Below are positions 1 to 14,800 of a DNA stretch of 64,000 nt, piece by piece (position 1 is the first letter of the stretch; the number at the start of each line of letters is the position of its first letter). The stretch comes from Amblyornis subalaris. Taxonomy: Eukaryota; Chordata; Aves; Passeriformes; Ptilonorhynchidae. Under the pieces are notes generated by a model. That model did no database searches. It worked only from the letters and a program-made list of their open reading frames with translations, and was not told the origin of the DNA. Where the stretch lies: contig JACAXG010000012.1 of assembly GCA_018881555.1 (NCBI GenBank), positions 1,736,001-1,800,000 on the forward strand, written 5' to 3'. The position numbers and the translations under genes were made by a program.

Positions 1-2774
1 TTAAAATAGCCAAATCATGTCTGTGAGTTCTGGGGAACATATTATTTGTTTTGAGCAATGTTCCAGCACACAAGAACAGGTTTTGACCTTTACCTAGGAA
101 CAGTTCTAACCTATTACAGCTACATAAACACATAACACACAAGAAACAGGAACATTGAATTATGGTAGGGAATGTTTTCTATTTGCCTTTTTTTCTTTTC
201 TACAGATAAGATCTAAGATAAACAATACTTAAAATATTTATGAACGATTAAAAATATGTGTTTTCTTTTGCAGATGACTTTTGAGTAGTCAAAACACCTG
301 TACTCTCTTAAAATTTTAAATTATCATAAGGAAATATTACTTTAATGTCACTGTGAAGATAATATATAAAATTAAACGTAATAAGCTTCCCACATTGACT
401 TGGAAGTAATGTATCAAATTGCTATTCATAGCTCAATCACTAGTCATGGGACCTTCAGCGTGGAGATTTCAGAATTTCATTATTCATGCAGTTCTAGAGA
501 TCTGTAGAACAGGGCACTTCTCTCACTATGCAGCAGCCAACTGAGGTTAAAAAGCAGTATTATCTGAAAGTTCTCTTTATACCCACTGTTAGCTGAGACA
601 AGAGAATATATTGGTGTTTTCAGTATTATGCATAGATGCTTATGAATAGAAAATTGATGTAAAATGCGCTATGTTTATTCTCAGAATGCTTTTTACATAC
701 TGGCAAACAGGAGAACGGGTGGAATGATTTGGTCTGATAAAGTGACTGGACCTTTAGGTGAGAGCAGAATTAAGCCAGCACTGGCTTCTACCGAAAAAAG
801 CCTATTAGTAAATTCTGTTAGTAAAGAGCTGAGACTCATGACTGTTCTAGTTAATTCACAGAAATGCCTGCAAATGTTGCAACTGTATGAAAAATCTAAT
901 CAGCATTTTTTATTAGGAACTTGATTCTAAAGTTGGATGGTTCCTTTTAAGCCAAATGTGTTTTTTCAGTTTAACTGAATTTTTCAAAATAATTTAAGTC
1001 TAAAACAAGTAAATTGAAGTGAACTTCAGCAAGACATGATTTGTAAAATCATAGCTATCATCTAATATAGCTGTATTTGCCTTGTAATTTATAAACATCT
1101 GTGGTCTTTTATTTCTTGTTTTTGGAGACTCAGAAAATAACTACAGAATAGAATAAATAAGTACTATTTTCTTTGCTTTTAAATATATTCAAAATTCTTC
1201 TCATCAACACTTGATATTTTATATACAAAAGCTTGCTTAACATTATATTTTTTTTTTTTACAAGCCTTTAAATCTCCTGGGAATAATGTAGGGATCAGTG
1301 TGCAAGATCTCGGGACAAAACTCACAATGTATTTAAACTTGTGGGAAAAAAAATCATGTTGACTTAGATGTATCTTGTATTGACCTACAGTGATCTATAC
1401 ACTGCTGAGTTCCTGTTGACTTCAGTTGATCATTCTGCCTAAATACAGACTGGAATGTATTCTAGACTTGCAGTGCTTAAAAACCAAACCAAACCACACC
1501 ACTGTTAGCAAACACTGGTTTATTAATTTTGTCTATTTGCAAATATTGGCAGCACCCAAACTTCAGATCAGTGTTTAACTGTCTCTGGCAGTTCTAATGA
1601 TAATAAAAGCAAAATAAGTAATATTTTGGCATCTGAAAATAGCAATTACAATTAAACAGATTACAAATGTTTAATCTTAAATGAATGTTTTAAAAACGGT
1701 GGTTGTGTTTCTCTGATTGACTAAGGACACATAAGGACTGAAGAAAAAATTGACACTGTGAGTAACCTGTGTAGCTGTAAATAAAAGACAAGCTTTTTCA
1801 GACACTTGTTCCCTTCTCAATATCATGTCTCCTTCAAGTTTGCTGTACCTCTTTTCAAAATATCATTTTAGTATGAATGAGACAATGCATATGTTTTGAT
1901 GAAATTATTCAAGTGAAAGACCTCAGTCAAATCTGAAGTGTCAGGGTGTCACTCTTAGAGATTCTTTTGCAAATCAAAGGCTGATTGTTTCATTTCTCTC
2001 TGCTTATTTTTCCCCTTACTTATTTTTTTTCCCCATGCACAGCAAGCAGAGTGTGTTTACAGCAGTAGCAATTTATCCATGTACCTTGATCACCAGAAAT
2101 GGTTGTATGGTTGTCACTTTCCATCCACATATCTGACTCTAACATCAGGCCATACCAGGATATGTAATGTTTTTCGTCCTCATTAAGTGGATACAATAGT
2201 TGACTGCTGACTTGGTTTTGGTAATTGGTAATTAGAAAATCATCAGTTATAATTACTCTTGACAGTTATTGATCGTATTGCATTGTAGAAGTAAGTTGTC
2301 CTTGGAGATCATCAACAGAATAAATCCACATAATTAATTCTACTTAGACTTTGAAACCCTAGCTCAATACTTCTAATTATGGTTTTGTTTAGCTCAGTGA
2401 AGTTCACTGTTTTCATAAGGATTTGGCAGTATGTAATTCCACATGTGTGGAATTGGCACTTTGGGAAACAAGTGTTTTACAGGACAATCTTGTACAGCAG
2501 TTGGTGGTGCTATGATGGTGAATATTAGGTCTTACATTCATTATATGGAAAGCTGCAAAATAACTAATACTGCAGTTTTTATTCACCATTATTTCTAATA
2601 TTGTCTTCACAAGGATTTTTGCTTGGGTAAAGGTTGCAGGATAAGAACCTCAATTTACAGGAAAACTTCCAGAAACCTTGAGCATTTTAACTAAGAATCA
2701 GAGACCGGGAATTTATTGTGTGTTTTTAGAATCTGTATCTGATTTTGTTTGTTTGTTTTGCTTTATCCATGCAG
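1..2774 (+). other. GAD1: GAD1 intron, partial
   Basis: This is the intron upstream of the residue-213 exon, cut by the window edge. It is AT-rich. I looked for the preceding GAD1 exon, which would encode the segment ending just before FTYEIAPVF, and did not find it. No repeat family was recognised. Confidence 0.8.
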
Positions 2775-2887
2775 GTTTACCTATGAAATTGCCCCTGTTT
2801 TTGTCCTCATGGAACAAATAACACTTCGAAAGATGAGGGAGATTATTGGATGGTCAAATAAAGATGGTGATGGAATATTCTCACCTG
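2775..2887 (+). CDS. GAD1: GAD1 coding exon, residues 213-251
   Basis: The acceptor is tgcag at 2770-2774 and the donor is gtgag at 2888. The exon begins with the third base of a Met codon, reads [14 protein letters not shown] and ends after the first base of a Gly codon (GIFSP|G). It is 113 bases long and encodes the start of the large PLP-binding domain. The preceding GAD1 exon is not in the window. Confidence 0.95.
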
Positions 2888-5800
2888 GTGAGTTTTTCTC
2901 CTCTGTTTCGATGGCTTGACTAAAACTTCAGAAGTTAAAATAAACATAGTCTGAGTCTGAGTATTCACACTACCTGTAACACAAAGCAATGAGTCAGATA
3001 TTTAGAAGTAGGAATGCTTTGTTTAAACATCCCACAGAAATTTTGGGGGGAAAAATTATCTCCNTGTATGGCTATATGTTATGGCCGGCCAACATTATAA
3101 AACTTGACTACAGGCTCTGGTACATAGTTAGACATTTAAAGACCTGCTNTGTGCGCTTCATTTCTGGGGGTGCTGAGCAACCACTGTTCCTGTTGACCAA
3201 TTGGTCTTGAAAATCATGTACTGACTTCTTTGGTGGTAAGTGAGGATTTGGGCTCACAGTCAGGAAAAGGCCATGATTGTCTGTCACTTTCTGGGACACA
3301 TTATCTGGGATATAATCTGACTGGATTCACAAATATGATTTCAGTATAAAGACCAAGACAAAGTGTCTTCCCATGAAAGTGACATCAAGCCAGTGAGCAG
3401 TGACAGAAATGACTGATGATAAACCATGTGGAAGTCCTGGGCCAATGTGTGGACAATGTGGGTGCCCAGCTGAACTCTTCTGTGTTTGACATGAGGGAAC
3501 ACCATCCTCTTACAGATCATAAAAGACAATGCCACTTCCTTTTGGAATAGCTCACATACAGTGCACACTTGCTTGATCTCCAGTCCTATCTGTTAGAAAA
3601 ACATAGATCTTTCTCAGTGTTCTTATCAATGAAAAAATACTGGACTTATGGGTGAGATTTCTCGTATTAAAACTTGAGGTCTGCATCGAAGAACTGAGCT
3701 AATTGTTCAGGGCTCTTTTTAGCAGCCAATCAAGAGAAATATGTGCTTTTCCTCAATTCAAACTCTTCAAAAGTAAGTGTCAAAATAGATCTGAATCATA
3801 GCCTGGGAAGTGCCTCTTTCCCATAACTGACTGTAAGGAAGTTTAGAATAAGTAGCTCAGCTGTAGAAATCTACCTTTAGGGCATCTACTTCTAGGTCTA
3901 CAGTAAGATGGGAAAAATACGTCCAATATGTGATACTTCTTCAGTCTCAGACAAGTTGGTAAGTCCCTTTGTTCTTGCTAACAAGAAGTTGTCATGCAAA
4001 AGCAGCACAACGAAATCTGAACTTTTTAGGAATGTGTTACAAAATGATAGCAATTGAAAGAGATGACAGGAAATTCTGAATATCACTCTGACTTTCTAGA
4101 GAGTCTGTCCCATGCTATTTAGACAGATGTCTGTGCATCTCAGAGAAATATTTTTTCATAGTTCACTGCCACTTTCACTGCATTATGCAAATGAAACTTG
4201 TATGTCTTTGGTATAATATGCATTTTTTTTCCATCATCACTATTTTATTATTCATTTATTTATTCATTCACAGGAGGAGCGATCTCCAACATGTATAGCA
4301 TAATGGCTGCACGCTACAAGTATTTCCCTGAAGTCAAAACCAAAGGCATGGCTGCAGTCCCTAAACTGGTTCTCTTTACCTCAGAGCATGTGAGCTTAAT
4401 ACAGTGCTAATTCTTAATATACTGATGTATGTTGTGAAAATGCTTCATCATTAAACCACCACTCCATTTAATGTTCTTATGTTTGCTGCAGAGTCACTAC
4501 TCAATAAAGAAAGCTGGAGCTGCACTTGGATTTGGAACAGACAATGTTATTTTGATAAAATGCAATGAAAGGTAGGATGAATGCTAAAGTTTTGATAGAT
4601 TAAATGTGTTCATCTGTTAAATTTGTTGTATTGTGTTTAAGGACTGATTCAGTACAGTGTGTCAAGCTGCTAATGGCCTGTTGAGAAAATCCTATTAAAT
4701 AATTTCAACTGTAGCTGTTATATTTCCATATACATTCTTTAATTTTCTTTGTCTTTCTGTTTCTGTGATAATAACAGAGGCAAAATAATACCAGCTGATT
4801 TGGAGGCAAAAATTCTGGAAGCAAAACAAAAGGTTTGTGTTTTTAAAAATTAGTGCTTAAATGCTTGGCTTGGTAAAATTGCTTCTTCCTTTGAAGCCTG
4901 AGTATTGACTTTAAAGAGACTATTATAATTATATAAATATAATAACTATTTTCAGCTGCTTAATTATACATTCACGTATTGTTTACAGAATTCTCTATAC
5001 GTCTTGCTAGGGTTTCCATTTTCTGTTTAAAACCAAAATCATTTACGCTCTGGAACCACAACTGCAGTTCATGACTTTTAAAAATAACTTGTTTGGAAAT
5101 ATATGGAAAAAAGCATGAAAACATAAAATTAAAGCTACTTTTATCCAAACTTTTAAGTTTAGCCAAACCCATAAAAAACTCTATTGAACCCCTAAAAATC
5201 CTATACATTTCCTGTAGGTAGTATGTATATTTGTTAAATACAGCAAGTAAGCTTAATTTTTTGAGGCATTAATTGCTATTTCTTGAATCAATGCAGTGGA
5301 AAAACCCATTAATTTTGTATAAAAAGACCAAAATTAGAACAATCAATATTATTAATTTTTTAGTTCTTAACTTCTTTACATTTGGGCACTCTATGAAATA
5401 AAANTTCACATTTATTTAATCTAATTCAAAATTTTCTCTCTTTGCTCTTATAGTTCCTCATTTATTACTTTTGGTTTGGATTGCTTTGTTCTGTTTATTA
5501 GCAGATAAAGACTAAAGGAACAATTTCAAGCCTTCAAATCACAACTTACAAATCACATTTAATTAATATTCGTTTATACTGCTGTAAAAGTCCCAACTTT
5601 ACTTGACTACTGCTCATCTTCTACTACATTGTTTGAATCCCCTCACTGAAAGAGATTAGACAAAATAATATTCTTTATCTACTAACTAGTTAATTTTGTG
5701 AAGTTATAATACAATAAAAACAGAGTTTGTTCTTACCACGTATATTATTAGTTTCTACTATTGCTTATGTGTCCCTTTCACATGGGAAGAAAAACATTTT

Positions 5801-8800
5801 CAGGTTAGAAAATAAGATAAAGTTTCTGGAATTATTTTCCTTTTTCTCATTTTCTTTTTTTTTTTTCTTTTTTTTCCCCCCTGAAAGTGGTTTCAACTTA
5901 TATTTAATATTTTTATTTTTATTGTAGGGATATGTTCCTCTTTTTGTAAATGCAACTGCAGGCACAACAGTATATGGAGCCTTTGATCCAATACAGGAGA
6001 TTGCAGATATATGCGAAAAATACAACCTCTGGCTCCATGTAGATGTAAGTAACCAAAAACGTGCTGCTATTCAGGCAAAAGAGGACCTTTGTTTACACTT
6101 TTTTTTTTTTTAAATTAAAGTATTTATCCTAGATCCTGAGTAAACTAAAATACGTTGAGCTTTTTAAAAAAAAATTAATCTTCTCTTTTTTCTGTCTCTG
6201 CCAGGCTGCCTGGGGAGGTGGACTCTTAATGTCACGAAAGCATCGCCATAAATTGAATGGAATAGAAAGGTATTACACAGTGCTTATTTGTAATACTTTA
6301 ATAAAAGTACTTTCATAAGGTACCTGACACTTCAGAAATTCATGAAAATATTGCTTTACTACATTATGGAGTTTAAACACTAAATTAAACAAAAGCGAGA
6401 CAGACAGGAAAGGTTCAGACTAGGAAGATTGAAACAATACTACAGAAGCAATCAGTGACATACCATTGAGTGAGAGGTAAGTTTTCAGCAGATTTGAAGA
6501 AAGACAAGCATATTACTTTGCAAAAAGGAAGAGAAATTGTTCTATGCATAGCTTTGAAGGGATCATAAGTCTGGGACTGGGTGAAGAAGGATTTGAAGAA
6601 AAAAATGAAGTGAGAGCTAGATAATCTCTGAAATGTAGGGCTTTGGGAATAGCAGTAATAAATGAGGGATCCAAGGACGGTGTTTCAGCATGAATAGCCG
6701 TGATGGGAAGCCATGACACGGTGGTAATTTCTTGAAAGATGTTTGCAGTTTTTCCAGAAAATAAAGAGTATACGTTCAGCCTGAAAATGAGTGTTCTGTG
6801 AAGGGAACTAGATATACATATACATACATATATATATGTATATATATATGCTTGCTCTTGCTTATATATATATATATATATACACCCACCCACACAAAAA
6901 TAGGTAGGTGTATACAACAAAGAGAAGAGATAGAGACTAAATTAGCAGCAACTTTTAGGGGCAAGCTTCAGTACCTGTAAGACTGGAAAGGACTGTGATA
7001 GCACAGAGCTGATATGCTTCTGCTGTGCCAGGGAGAAGACCGAGGTCATTTACAGAGAAGCCAGAAAGGGTCACAGATACTCACCTGTCTCAGGGCACAG
7101 GGGCCTCTGACTTGGTGCCGTGTGGAGATTACATGAAACAAGCAGGAAGCTCTTGTAGGGCCCAGAGCGAAGTTTGCAGAAAAGAGCATGTGTGTGTCCC
7201 CAGGTACATAACCCAGGTTTGCAAGATGCCCACTGAGACCAGAAGCTAGCCTTTAATAAATAACTGATTGAACCAAATTTAAAGAGGCAAAGCATCTGTC
7301 TTGGTCAGACAGCAGAGTGAGAGTGTGACCTTCTCACTGGTCCTTACAATTTAGACTCAGGAGTCATTCCAGATGTAGTCTTTGGCAGTTTTTCCCATAT
7401 CCAATGATGACAAGTCTGTAGAAGATGATACGTTTATAACCCCAGGGGTGTGTTTGTCTCTAGATTTCCTCTGAAACTGCTCTACCATAAAATGCTGCCC
7501 ATCTGAAAAAAATCAGAGAAGCAATGAAAAACCAGAAACTTTAGATCTTTTCCATCATTGCCGAGATCAGCCTCCAGGGAAGGAGAAAAATATTTGAAGC
7601 AAACTCTACCTCTGTACTTTTTAAATTAGCACCAAATTGCTTCCTTGAGTCAACTATGATGAATACGGACACCTTGTAAAGGTGTAAAATGAGTACAGTG
7701 AGCAATGCTCTTCCTTAGTGAGAACAAACTTTCCTAGCTTTGGGCATCTCATTCAGTAAGTGAAGAATAAGTGCAACATAAAGGATAGCGTGTGAAGGGA
7801 CTGGCNGCAAAACCATGTGGACCCTTCTGTTGCAAGGACAGCAGTGTGTGGTGTGGAGTACCCCGAAGGAGCAGAATCCTATCAACCTTCTCCCAGTACA
7901 ATTTGCTAGTGACTCATGGCAACATGTCTAATATGAGTTCAGCATTGTAAAATTCTTAAAATCCTTAAGCTACAAAAGTTTGGTCACAGGAGTTTGGCAC
8001 ATCTTTTTTGACCTGAGGTCAACTGAGAGGTGCTAATTAAGGCCATAATTTTCATCAAATACAGAAAGCAGCAGGCCATGAAGTGTGAAATTATTTCTTT
8101 CCTAGTCAGCTATACAGATCTCCAAACATGGGATGGGGCCCACGTGTACTGTGTAATTGCCTGTCACAGGCCCCAGCTGGGGTCTGTTGCTAACACTCTG
8201 GTCATACTTGGCCTGCCTGGAGACATTGGCATGGAGGACTGGCATGCTGCCATATTACAGAGCTGGGATTGCCTGTGGTAGGATAGTCTCTGGTTGTGTG
8301 GCTGCACTGAGGAGAGAGTGATGCCTTCATGTTAAAATAAACCTAATGCTTCTTGTGAAGAATGACTTAAACTGTCTTTGTTCAAAACCCTGAAAGTTAA
8401 ATAATAAATGTGCTAAACTGAAGCCGTGGTGTTTTTAAAAGGAAATCAGTTGTTATATAAATTCCTGTTTCTTGACTACTCCATCTGAACTATTAGTGAT
8501 GTTTTTAAAAAGATAATTGCCTCCTAAGTCTGACCTATCTTTGCACGGCATAAGCAGGACGTTTTAGACGGATGGTGAGCTTCCCAGGCATAGCGCAGGC
8601 TTTGCTGTTCCTTTGACTGAGGGATGCTAGAGTCTAACCTAGCACACACAGAGGCTGGAATCATATCTAGAAATTAGTGGTCCTCAGATGGGGGTGAAGA
8701 TATCGTGTTGCTCAAAATGGAGGAACTGTGGTTATACCTGTGTCCTCTGAGAGCAGGGTGTATAAGAGGAGGAAATACCTTTTAATTTTCTTTCAACCAC

Positions 8801-11800
8801 ATTGTAAGAACACATGCATAGTCTGTGAAATACAATTACACACTTTGCTTTCTGGAACATGCAGTGAGTCAAGGGGACATTTGGTAATTAATTATTTAGG
8901 GCAAAAAGGTCAATGGATGTGCAATGTTGGCACATTTATTTTAGCATCATCATTAAACTGTCTGGGATAGCATGTTAAAAATACAGAGCATCTGTTTGAC
9001 TTGTAAATTAGGTGATCTTGTACATTCACTTGTGTTCACATATGAGAAGTTTCAAGCTTTACATACAAAATGGTACGATTATGATGTAAAGTTTCAGAGC
9101 CTTTTAACAGTCCAGGGCCTTGACAAGCAAGGGCTGTGGTTCTAACAGCCGGGAAAGGAGATAAACATGAAGACTGTCTTTTCCTTTCTACTTTTCCAGT
9201 AGCTGTTCTGTAAAGAACTGTATTTTCCCAGAATTCATATTAGTCCCTTAATTCTCTGACACTCTCACTTTCCCAGTCAGTACCTTGAATTGACAGAACA
9301 CGTCAAACTGGTTTTATTATTTTTATTACTGCTATTTCTAGAAGTGGATCATCTTCTGGGGATGATGTTACTGTATCAGCTAATTGGTCTGATATTAATT
9401 AGCTTGTATTAGTAATAATATAAACTAATCACAAGTCTGACATTGCAATGTTAACATGAAAAAAATTCCTTTCCTGGACAACATAGCTGGGAAAGAAGAC
9501 ACTTGAGACAGTAATAATTTCCATAGTGATATCATCATGGTCAAAACTCCATATACTTCCAGCTGAAAGCAGAAAACAAAGGTGACTGCTTCAGGTTAAA
9601 NTTCTGTTTTCCAGACCTATCTGAATGTGTAATTTTTTTGCAGAGCNAACTCAGTCACTTGGAATCCACACAAGATGATGGGAGTGTTGTTACAATGTTC
9701 TGCCATTCTTGTCCGGGAGAAGGTCTGCCTTATATTTAATAACTAAACATTAAAAAAAAAAAAAAAGTAAATATCAATCCCTACTTTTTAACAGGGTACT
9801 GCAAAATATGTTTCATTTCAAAACTTCTTTTGGAAGGAATAATTGTGTGGATTTACATTGTGTTCAGGAAATTATTTTATATTTCTTGGGTTTTTTGGTT
9901 TTTTTTGTTAAAGCTGTAGACAACATNGGTCAAATCCTTAGCTCCTGGATCTTTGCATATTCTAATAGCAACAATAGAGCTGTGCTAATATACTTCATTT
10001 GATCACCTGCCCCATTGTTTCTATGATATACTGAACATACACTCTTGGTCTTAGTACTTGGTCACAGCCTAAACTGCTTAAATAAAAAGCAACGTTTTTA
10101 CTTTACACAGTGGTTTTAAAGTTTCTCAGTTCTGTTGAAAAGAATACATGCTGCTTTTATTATGACTTTCTCTGTATTTTTAGAGCTGTCACTTAGATTC
10201 TTCACTGCCATCAATGAAAGCAAAACCAGTGTCTTGTTTCTTTTAAGCAATACGTGTTTTCATTAGATGATGAAAAAAGAAAGTCATATCATCTGTGCAT
10301 AGGAAAAATTATATTGTGTATTAATTTCTGATATGCCAATTACAACTAGAAGAGCTTAGTTGAAGAAGTAATCCCTGTATATAGAACTGGGATGGAAGAG
10401 TTGTGAGTTCCAGCCCTAGGTCTGCCATTGTTCTTCCAGTCGATCATCTCTAAACTGAAGACTGCAGTATTTATTTCCCTTTGTAAAACACATCTATCAA
10501 AGGCAAACATTAGCCTTTGTTTAGTGGCATGCATGCTTATTGAGCCAACTATTGCAGGATTTCAGCAAGAGTTTTTGTTCTCTATATGAGAACTTTGATA
10601 GATGTTTCTGTATTTAACAGACACACTGGTATCTCCAAGCTTCTTCCAAAACCCACTAATAAGCTAAAGGAAATGCAAGCCATTTTAGAAATGTCACATG
10701 TAAGACTTTTCTGTAACATACAAGAATTTGCTCCTCTGTGTTTCCTTCAGAGATTTTTACCAGTAGTCCATGGATTTCTATTGATCTGTGAACCATATTT
10801 ATTTATAAGCAAAAAACGTCTGGTTTGTGCTTATATTTATCACTAGTGTTAAGTGTCATAAAGCTGGACAATACACAAATTTGAAATCTTCAATTAAGTT
10901 TTTTCACTTAAATTTGTGTAGCTCTCTGTTGCACTGAGAGACCACTGCTTTATTCTAGTGTGTAATTTAACAAATCAGAAATTTAAGTGTTAAGAACATA
11001 GCCTTACAAATTGAAGTGGACAAAGCTAATATCACAAACTAAGTATCCAAATTAATCTGGAAATGGTTTTTTGGGTGTGGGTGTGTGTATAAAACCATGA
11101 CTACTCAGGGACTTCTATGAGAACCACCTTAGGCTATGAAATTATTTTTGTGGCTCAGATTTACAAAGCAAGGTCAGTATGTTATAATACGTTCCATTAA
11201 AGAACAATTCTGTACATGTTTGAAATACATTTTTATGCATTATAAATGTGTACAGTTTCTTATGCACATATACAGTGTAGGTCACATAAGTGTACATGTC
11301 TTTCATTACAGGGTATCCTTCAAGGCTGCAATCAAATGTGTGCAGGCTATCTCTTCCAGCCAGACAAACAGTATGATGTCTCCTATGACACTGGAGATAA
11401 GGCAATACAGTGTGGTCGACATGTGGACATTTTCAAATTCTGGTTGATGTGGAAAGCAAAGGTAAATAACAAGAGTTTAGCTCAAAACCCAGAAATGTAT
11501 TTTAATTTTTAAGTCTCATGTAATGGAACACTTTATTTTAACATAAATGTTTCTGTAATTAAAACCTCTAATACGTAAGTATCCAAATCAGAAAAGAATT
11601 ATTTGAATTGTAGAACAATGTTATCTATCAATAAATTCAGATGGCAATTAGAAGAAAGGTTTAAGTCACTAGATGAGTCCTCCAGGAAAACCATTGAGGG
11701 CAGGGCATCAAAATGGACTCTGGTTCTGATTCTCTACACTTGCATGTGTGTTTTATGACAGATTACTTGTAGTAACAGCAGAGAAGCTTGATGACTTACA

Positions 11801-14800
11801 AGGGTCCTTTGAACATTACATTTCAATGCATAGATTTTATAAGCAACTTGGAAAACCAAGCATTTTTCTTAGGAAGCTTTGCCCAACTGACAATCCAACC
11901 GTTGATTACCTGGTACTACCATGGTATGCTTGGATGGCTGAATTTAAGCATGGCCTTATGTCCAGATTTACATGTTCACAAGATGAGAGTCCATGTAGAC
12001 AAGAAAACACATTGCATTTTTATTGCTTTACCTGCAGTCATCTCATTACTGTTGTTCTTTTGCTACTGCTGACAAAATGGGAATTCAGTTGGGTAACCAG
12101 TCCACAGTCTAATCTTTTTTAGTAAAATTGATATTAAATCTAATGATAAAATATACAATCATAAAACAATTTTCACTTTGGGAGAAAGTGCTTGCTTCCT
12201 CATTCATGCACAAAGTGTACTTGAAAAGAACCCTAAGTATTTAATATCAACATTCATGTACTTTTTCCGGGATTATGATTTTGACAAAAGATCAGTGGGC
12301 AGGCAAGTGACTTTTAGTAAACATATTGCAGACTTTCGCTTCCTGACTTACATGCACATTTCTAGCAAACTGCTCAGAGGAAATAAATTGCTTCTCAATT
12401 CTTACCCTTATTGAGTTCCCATTCCAAGTTTTGGATCTTTCAGCAACAGCTGTGAAGCCAAGACTTAATATTCATAATATTTTTGGAAACTAGAAAAAAA
12501 TGCAAAAGAACTAAAATAATCTACTAAAAATAGTGAAATAATAAATGCTCTTAAAATGAGACAAAACCAAATAGTGATTTACAATTAGGCCACATTTAGC
12601 CACTTTAAGTGTTGATTAACTCTACCTTTAAGTTACAAGAAATAATACTGCTGAATGTTTTCTGACTGAGAATATTTAAGAGTGAAACCTGTCTGAAAAG
12701 ATGACTGCATTGGAGGAGAAAAAAACGACCATATAATTAATACTTACTTTCTTACTAAAACAGGGTACAGTAGGATTTGAAAATCAGATCAATAAATGCC
12801 TGGAGCTGGCAGAATATCTCTACACTAAAATCAAAAACAGAGAAGAATTTGAGATGGTTTTTGAAGGGGAGGTAAGTTTGCTTCCACATATGTAGGAGCC
12901 AAATCTGTCTTCATACTTCTCACAGTTCTTCAAGACAGCCATGCAAAACTGCTCTGATTTTCTAAAGAACTACATGACTATTGGCATCTGGGCAGTTGCC
13001 AAATGCATATGGGTTGTACCATAAATGTCAGATTTATCTCCTCCTCTTCTGCAAAGAACTTCTCAGTTTAGGGCACGAAAACTACATTAATACAACTTAC
13101 TCATACTGAGATTATTACATACATCACTGAGAATCCGCTATTTTTGGTGTATGTTCTGTTGCTAGTGCCTGTACTCAAACCCTTGGTTGACAGTATAAAC
13201 TTCATCTCTCCATTTACTAGGAAAAGGAAAATTGGGTTGCCCTTGCTGTGATCCTGAAAAACAGTTAGTCATAAAACTGCGCAAAGGTGAAAAGCATTTG
13301 CACTTCATTTAGCAGCCTAAACATTGTAACTGGAACGATGTATAGGGAACCTAAGGAAGCAGATGCAAGCAGCAGTACTGCAATCCGTTTCTTTCTGTTT
13401 AACATGCAGGACTAGGAATGTTAATACTGTATTTTGTCTTTCATGTCTGTGCTAAAATATGCTACTGACTAGCCTTTAGTGTTGAATTGATCTGTATTAT
13501 TTTCTCTAATTAATGTATCTGTTTGGTTCTTTTTGCAGCCAGAGCATACGAATGTATGTTTTTGGTATATTCCTCCAAGTCTCAGGGGCATGCCAGACTC
13601 TGATGAGAGAAGAGAGAAGTTACACAGGGTAGGTATTTTTGGTTAAATGTAAAAATATAATCCACTCTTTCAACACAAAGTTTATTATTTATTAAAAATA
13701 ATAGATCTGTGTGTTGACACGTATTCCAAATCCTGAGATGTCAGTTCTTCATTGCTTGTTACGACCTTGATATTTGTTTGCTTTTGTCTCCTATTTATAT
13801 TGATGCTGAAGTNATGTTTTCCCTACAGAACCAGATTCAGAATATACTCAGTTATCCTTTGGTCTGGGTCACGTCTGTGGGTTGTAAGTGTTAGAAGTCC
13901 TCAAAAAGCAGCTAGGCCTACAGACATCACAGTCTTGTTTGGATAGGACAGCCTATCAGCAGGAGAAACAGAGGGGTAACTATTTGAAAATGCTTGGGCA
14001 GGTAAAGGATAAGGAAACCTGTAAGTCTTTCTCAGGTATTTATTTTGATTTTAAATGTCAATGCATTAATGCATTTCANTGAAAATTAATACTCTTCAGA
14101 GGACTTTGGGATAAATTTATTTGGAGAAATGGTAGAGGGAAGTGAAAGCATCATAGAATCATCACCAGGAAAAGTATGATTTTACTCTAGGACTTGAGGG
14201 AAGCAAAATACATTAATTTTGTAGTAGTGTTTTAGACAGACAAAAGTGGAACAAAATACATTCAGGAGAAAAAAGAATGATTTTATAGGTGTAATTGCTC
14301 TTTTGTGTGTGTGTGTGTGTGTGTGTGTTAGGGAAGGGAGAAGAATGGGCAGACTTGAGAGATTTTGTAGAGGATTTTATGTCTGCATCACAATGGGGAA
14401 AGAGAATAGAAGAGAACAGAAACTCCTGAGTCAATCCAGTGACATGTTAGATAAATAAATTGCCAAAAAAAAAGAGAGAATAAAGGAAGATAGAGGTAAG
14501 AGGTAAGAAATGGCAAGAGTGATGAAATATTTGACTTGACCCTGTTAAATGTTAGAGGACATCATAAAGCATTCTACAAAACAGTAAAAGAGCCAGACAT
14601 CTGACCTTGGCTGGCAGAAAGTAGAGCAGGAGCAAAAATGTCTGGATGGAAAAACTGGGTTTAGTCAATACCAAATATTAAGACTGTCAGAACATTATTC
14701 CTTGTAAATTAAAGCAAGGAAGTGAGATTGTAGTAAATGCACAGTACTGCAAAACTACTGGAAGGTTTCCATGGCTTATGCTAATAGAAAATATTCTTTA

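Noticed and set aside
6513..6980. Frames on both strands with YIYIYI-type repeats
   Set aside because: They translate the (TA)n microsatellite.
11748..12122. 124-codon frame within a GAD1 intron
   Set aside because: It lies between two confirmed exons with good splice sites and shows no GAD or other similarity.
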